The notes beneath the pieces are model-generated. The model was not told the DNA's origin, ran no database searches, and saw nothing but the letters and a program-made list of their open reading frames with translations. 64,000 bases of DNA. It comes from Sphingobacteriales bacterium (lineage in GTDB: Bacteria; Bacteroidota; Bacteroidia; Chitinophagales; UBA2359). The stretch is from positions 248,001 to 312,000 of the forward strand of contig JADJTE010000001.1 in the NCBI GenBank assembly GCA_016711295.1. The letters run 5' to 3'. The first letter of the stretch is position 1, and the number at the start of each line of letters is the position of its first letter. The position numbers and the translations under genes were made by a program. This document shows, in pieces, positions 60,241 to 64,000 of the stretch.

Positions 60241-60703
60241 CTAGAAAGGCAAATCGTCCGATTCGGGCATCTCGATAGGTGGGCTATCCATAGCATTGTC
60301 GGTACGAGGGCTATTATACTGACCGCCGCCGCCGCCCTGATAGCGCGTACCGCCGCCGCCGCCTTCGTTGCCTGGGGCTGCCAAGCATAATCATGTTGCT
60401 CGCATCAATTTCTGTTACATAGCGTTTGTTGCCTTCTTTATCGTCCCAAGAGCGTGTTTTCAGTTTGCCCTCGATATAGACTAATTTGCCTTTTACCAAG
60501 TATTTTTCGGCAATTTCGGCTAATTTACGCCACATTACGATATTATGCCATTCGGTCTGTTCTATTTTTTGCCCATCCTTATTGATATATACTTCGGAGG
60601 TAGCAAGTGAAAAACTGGCGCGCACCACGCCGCTGTCAAAATGCTGTATTTCAGGCTCTTTGCCGAGCCTGCCTATGAGCATTACTCTGTTTAAACTGGT
60701 CAT
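60241..60703 (-). CDS. ssb: Single-stranded DNA-binding protein (one frameshift)
   Basis: About 154 residues. The OB fold occupies residues 1-110 (MTSLNRVMLIGRLGKEPEI, SLATSEVYINKDGQKIEQTE, WHNIVMWRKLAEIAEKYLVK, YIEGKLKTRSWDDKEGNKRY). A one-base indel near 60378 breaks the frame; the repaired tail is a Gly-rich linker (EGGGGGTRYQ, GGGGGQYN) ending in ESDDLPF, the acidic tip that recruits repair and replication proteins. The stop is at 60241. Confidence 0.93.
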
Positions 60704-61101
60704 TTTGAGAAAAACGTTAACGTATGATTAAATTAAAATTAATATATTTGTATGATGTTTCGCATAAATAAGGCTTATCACGGCAGGATTACGGCGGCAA
60801 TTTGGAGGTGTCTTAGGTAGCTGAAATTGCGGGTTTTATTATCAAGTGCGCAATATTGTGTTTCTTCTGCCAGTTGCTATAATAATGCGTTTTGCCCTTT
60901 ATAAGGGTTTCACGCCGCTAAGGTAAAACAATTTTGCGATTTATTGTGCGTTATTTCGTTTAATATCTATAAAATTAAGCCCTTTTTTTATCGCAACTTT
61001 ATCATTTTCGTGCTTTGCTTTCATTTTTCATATTCCTTAGCTTAATGGATTGGGTGTGTTGGTAGGCGGATTTTTTTATTTATTAATTATATATATGTAT
61101 G
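60704..61101. other. Intergenic region
   Basis: 398 bp between ssb and the STAND-HEPN gene. Very AT-rich at its right end; no gene, repeat copy or hairpin was recognised. Confidence 0.5.
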
Positions 61102-62637
61102 TTACATAATATATTGATTTATTTTGTCTAAAATTTCTTTGCAGTAAATTTCTGCCTGCTGTACTGTCGTTGAATCAATCGCATGAAATCTGCTATGAGC
61201 ATAAGGGTTTCTAATTTTAATAATTAGCTGAATTTTCTTTTCAAAATCTGCCTTTTCTTTGTCGCCTCCAAAAATATCTTTGAAGTCATTCCAACATTTT
61301 TTGGACAAGACAATTTCAAATAAAGGATAAGCATCTAAATAGTCTAATAAATTATTGCTTTTATTATCCTCTCTTGCCTTGTCTCTTTTTGAGACAGCAC
61401 CTATTTTCCCACTACTTAAATCTCCTATAAAATGAGCAGGAAACATACTCTCTAAATTCGTCATCCACGTTTCGCCATATCTTGCTTCCATGACTTTGGT
61501 AACAACCTCCCTCATTTTGGTTTCTAATGTTGTCCATAAAGACCAAAAATCAACTTTTCGCCCCAAATTTGATAGATATTCTTGAAAATGTTGTGAGAAT
61601 GCCACTAAACCTTTATCATTATTGGGCAAGTTGATTTCTTCTATCAAGCCATAAATATCTCTTAATTCTTTTATGTCTCCATCTGTAACATTGAGCATGG
61701 GACCAAAAAGAATCTGTAACATCTTTTCATAAGTTCTATCTTCTTTGAGCAGAGCGATTAGCTGTTCATAGTAATCCTCGAAATCTAAACGGATTTTTTC
61801 AAAAATCTCTGGAACACTAAACCTACCCTCCTCCTTAAATGTTTCTACAATTTCGAAGCCCAAAACTGCTAATAAATAGGGGTGCCCGCCACAATAATAA
61901 ATTATACTCTCTTTATCTTGTTCAGTAAGTAGAATTTGGATATTTTCATACAGTCCAAAATATTCACCCATCTCGCTTTTGCTATACATAGAGAGGTATT
62001 CTTTCTTGAAAATGAGGTCAAGTACCGAGTTCGCAGCACATTGAATTTCAATTTCTTTGATACTTCTCCGTGAAGTTGTGACAAATGTAACTTTAAAAGT
62101 ACCTCGATATCCTAATTCACGCAGTTCTTGAAAGGCTGCATAATTATCTTTGAAGATAATTCTCGCGCTATCAAACTCATCTAAAACAAATATAAATCGA
62201 TAGCCTTTCTTAGTCGCTTTTTCAAAAAAACGCTCTACTTCGCTTTTTAGAATAGACCAGGAAATGTCTTCGTCTTGTATTTTTAGGTATGGCTTCTCAA
62301 GTGTAATATCAACTTCAAAGTATTCTTCCAAGTATTCATACGCTTTTACTACGAGCGTTCGGAATAATGATAGTGCATTCTCGTTAGTACCAAAATTTAT
62401 CAAAATAGGTATTTTCTTTTCTGCAATTAGCTCATTCTCAATTTGCATTATCGCTTGTTCTGCAAGACTACTTTTGCCTATCCGAGGATAGCCAATCAAA
62501 GCCAGATTATTAGGGTCTTTTTGCTTTGTAACTCGATTCTCAACGGTTCGGATGTATTTTTCACGCCCAATGAATCGGTGTCCGCTTATTGCTCGTCCGT
62601 AACCAGCAAAAGGGTTCTCTATGTGTTTCATAATCAT
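61102..62637 (-). CDS. STAND-type NTPase with C-terminal HEPN-like RNase motif
   Basis: This 511-residue protein starts MIMKHIENPFAGYG; its ATG overlaps the upstream stop as ATGA. FIGREKYIRTVENR (about 22-35) is the GRE motif of STAND proteins. Walker A is LIGYPRIGKSSLAEQAI, Walker B is FIFVLDEFDSARI, and a winged-helix-like region follows (YYCGGHPYLLAVLGFE). The C-terminal 150 residues (WSLWTTLETKMREVVTKVME, IIKIRNPYAHSRFHA) resemble Swt1-like HEPN domains; RNPYAH fits the Rx4-6H catalytic motif of HEPN RNases. Such fusions are typical of defence proteins that cleave RNA on sensing infection. The sensor ligand is unknown. Confidence 0.75.
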   Translation of the reverse strand: MIMKHIENPFAGYGRAISGHRFIGREKYIRTVENRVTKQKDPNNLALIGYPRIGKSSLAEQAIMQIENELIAEKKIPILINFGTNENALSLFRTLVVKAYEYLEEYFEVDITLEKPYLKIQDEDISWSILKSEVERFFEKATKKGYRFIFVLDEFDSARIIFKDNYAAFQELRELGYRGTFKVTFVTTSRRSIKEIEIQCAANSVLDLIFKKEYLSMYSKSEMGEYFGLYENIQILLTEQDKESIIYYCGGHPYLLAVLGFEIVETFKEEGRFSVPEIFEKIRLDFEDYYEQLIALLKEDRTYEKMLQILFGPMLNVTDGDIKELRDIYGLIEEINLPNNDKGLVAFSQHFQEYLSNLGRKVDFWSLWTTLETKMREVVTKVMEARYGETWMTNLESMFPAHFIGDLSSGKIGAVSKRDKAREDNKSNNLLDYLDAYPLFEIVLSKKCWNDFKDIFGGDKEKADFEKKIQLIIKIRNPYAHSRFHAIDSTTVQQAEIYCKEILDKINQYIM

Positions 62638-64000
62638 AAGGGATTTTCGTTTAACCAATCTTTGAATAGACCTACTCTAATGCGATAAAGCCCATCTCTA
62701 TTAACTTCTAAAACTTCACGTTGCGTTAAATTATTGAGCACTTCATCGATATTACCTATGGTATGGCAGTTTATTTGAGATTTATTACAATAGGGATGAT
62801 TGTTAGTATATTTGGCAACATCTCGCAATACTGCCTCCGAATCTTCTTTTTTGATGGCATCGGGCGAGGTGTCGCCATCATTAATTAAGTTATCAAATAC
62901 GCCTTTGTCTAATTTTATCATTCGTTCTTTCAATACTTTATTGACATTAGCTTCGGTAATTTTAATTACTTTTTCATCATTGACGTATTCCACCAATTTG
63001 TCGCAGAAAATTTGTATATAAAAAGGGCTTCCCGCCGTCAATTCGTAAATCCTATCAATTGCTTTTTCAGCATATCTGCTTTCGCCATTTATCCGAATAG
63101 GTTTGTCGATTAATAATTTGGCTTCATCTTCGGCCAAATAACTTACTCTATCCGATTGCATGGTCTGAAAGGCATTGGCATCTAAGGCTTTAAATTTGGG
63201 GTAAAAGTCTTGTGCTACCAAAACAACACTAAAGTAGTTTTCTTGGAGCAGGGCTTTCCAATTTATCATGAAATCGTTACTTAATCTGTTCGATACGATT
63301 AAATGATATACATAAGTAAATTCATCAATTAGTACAACAGTTCTGATTTCTTTCCAGCCTTCAATACGGTTTGCTTTTCTTTTAAACTCTTGTAAGAAGT
63401 TTCTAAAATATTGTAAAGGGCTTGGGTGTGAATACAGTTCGATATCTGTTGGGAATATAATATTTATTGGTGTAATGCCGTCGTATTCTCTATCTTCAAT
63501 GGCGTATTTTATCTTGTTGAGTATTTCAAAAAGCATTTGGTACAGAAGTGGTGCTTTTGAATTCTCATCAATTACGCCGCCAATATTTCCTATATTCGCA
63601 ACAAGCACATTAGGATTTGTCCTTAATCTTTTTTCTAAATGGTATAAAATGGAAGATTTCCCCGCTCGTTTTTGCCCATAGAAAACGAAGCTCTTATAAT
63701 TATTGCACACAACATTATATATATTACTTATAATGTTTTCTCTGCCAAAAAAACATATCATCATCTTTCACTTCTGCACTTTCTGCATAGGCGGCATATC
63801 TGTTTTCGGCAGGTACAAAATCTTCTGGGTTTCCCAATTGAACAGAGATTTCTTGCTCTTCGGTTGATATAATATCATCGTTTTCGCCCGTCTTATATTT
63901 TGCAAAAGATTTTACTGTAAATGCTTTTTGTTGGATAGCCTCTTGCAAAAGTCGCAAGGTAACAATCTCAATCTGTTGTGCCTTGCCTCGTATTGTACCA
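62634..64000 (-). CDS. STAND-type NTPase, N-terminus outside window (one frameshift)
   Basis: The gene is cut by the right end of the window. A visible N-terminal part (ending VPAENRYAAYAESAEVKDDD) joins, after a frameshift in a T-run near 63745, to MFFGRENIISNIYNVVCNNY, another GRE motif. Walker A is FYGQKRAGKSSILYHLEK, Walker B is TVVLIDEFTYVYHL, followed by a sensor-like SVVLVAQDFYP and a helix-turn-helix-like C-terminus (NKSQINCHTIGNIDEVLNNL). The stop overlaps the next gene by 4 bp. The missing upstream part may hold an effector domain. No close family was recognised. Confidence 0.7.

Noticed and set aside
1..64000. tRNA, rRNA and tmRNA genes
   Set aside because: No cloverleaf-like sequence with a TTCGANTC-type T-loop and no conserved rRNA stretch was found by eye; a covariance search would be needed to exclude them.

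Overview
The window comes from a Bacteroidota chromosome. The evidence is a TonB-dependent receptor with a carboxypeptidase-like N-terminal domain, several very large secreted proteins with type IX secretion (T9SS) C-terminal sorting domains, the gliding genes gldE and gldH, a RicT/PSP1 protein next to gldH, DUF3109 and TIGR02757 family proteins, and promoter-like TAnnTTTG -7 boxes with no Shine-Dalgarno pattern. The mixture resembles Saprospiria or Chitinophagia, but I cannot place it more precisely. No rRNA, tRNA or CRISPR array was seen.

Layout. Positions 1-7.6 kb (minus) hold a 2-hydroxyacid dehydrogenase, a TonB-dependent receptor and a secreted partner protein that runs off the left edge. 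At 8.1-9.0 kb is an inositol-monophosphatase-family enzyme. At 9.1-19.7 kb (minus) is a giant T9SS surface protein with 19 tandem copies of a 72-residue repeat. At 20.2-23.8 kb are a DUF3109 protein, PnuC and ThrS. At 23.8-30.1 kb (minus) is the cell-shape cluster mreB...mreC-mreD plus an ABC ATPase; a restriction-modification pair sits between mreB and mreC. At 30.7-43.8 kb are a small lipoprotein, an M48 protease, RibD, a CCA-adding enzyme, a deoxynucleoside kinase, the diadenylate cyclase CdaA, an outer-membrane protein, two T9SS proteins (one built of a novel-looking acidic two-cysteine repeat) and a PolX-like protein. At 44.7-49.7 kb is an AT-richer accessory island. At 50.3-60.7 kb are a dockerin-like secreted protein, RicT, GldH, a lipoprotein, a thiolase, a PorV-like barrel, TIGR02757, GldE and SSB. 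At 61.1-64.0 kb is a second AT-rich island with two overlapping STAND-type NTPases, one ending in a HEPN-like RNase motif.

The most interesting locus is 44665-49017. It is a four-gene operon encoding (1) a long coiled-coil protein with a C-terminal DarT-like DNA ADP-ribosyltransferase domain, (2) a protein resembling NADAR de-ADP-ribosylases, (3) a ZorA-like MotA/ExbB-type motor protein with a long coiled-coil tail and (4) a ZorB-like MotB/OmpA protein. This reads as a Zorya-like membrane-motor defence system whose effector is a DarT/NADAR toxin-antitoxin pair instead of the usual ZorC/D/E nucleases and helicases. I do not know this combination as a described type.

Intergenic regions carry two dispersed MITE-like families (four copies of a roughly 90-115 bp element and three copies of a roughly 310 bp element with 14 bp terminal inverted repeats), plus a single nested inverted-repeat element before thrS. 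Many genes, including essential ones (mreB, mreC, ssb, gldE), are broken by one- or two-base indels, mostly losses in short G/C runs. These look like uncorrected sequencing errors, so such genes are given here as single CDS features spanning the breaks.
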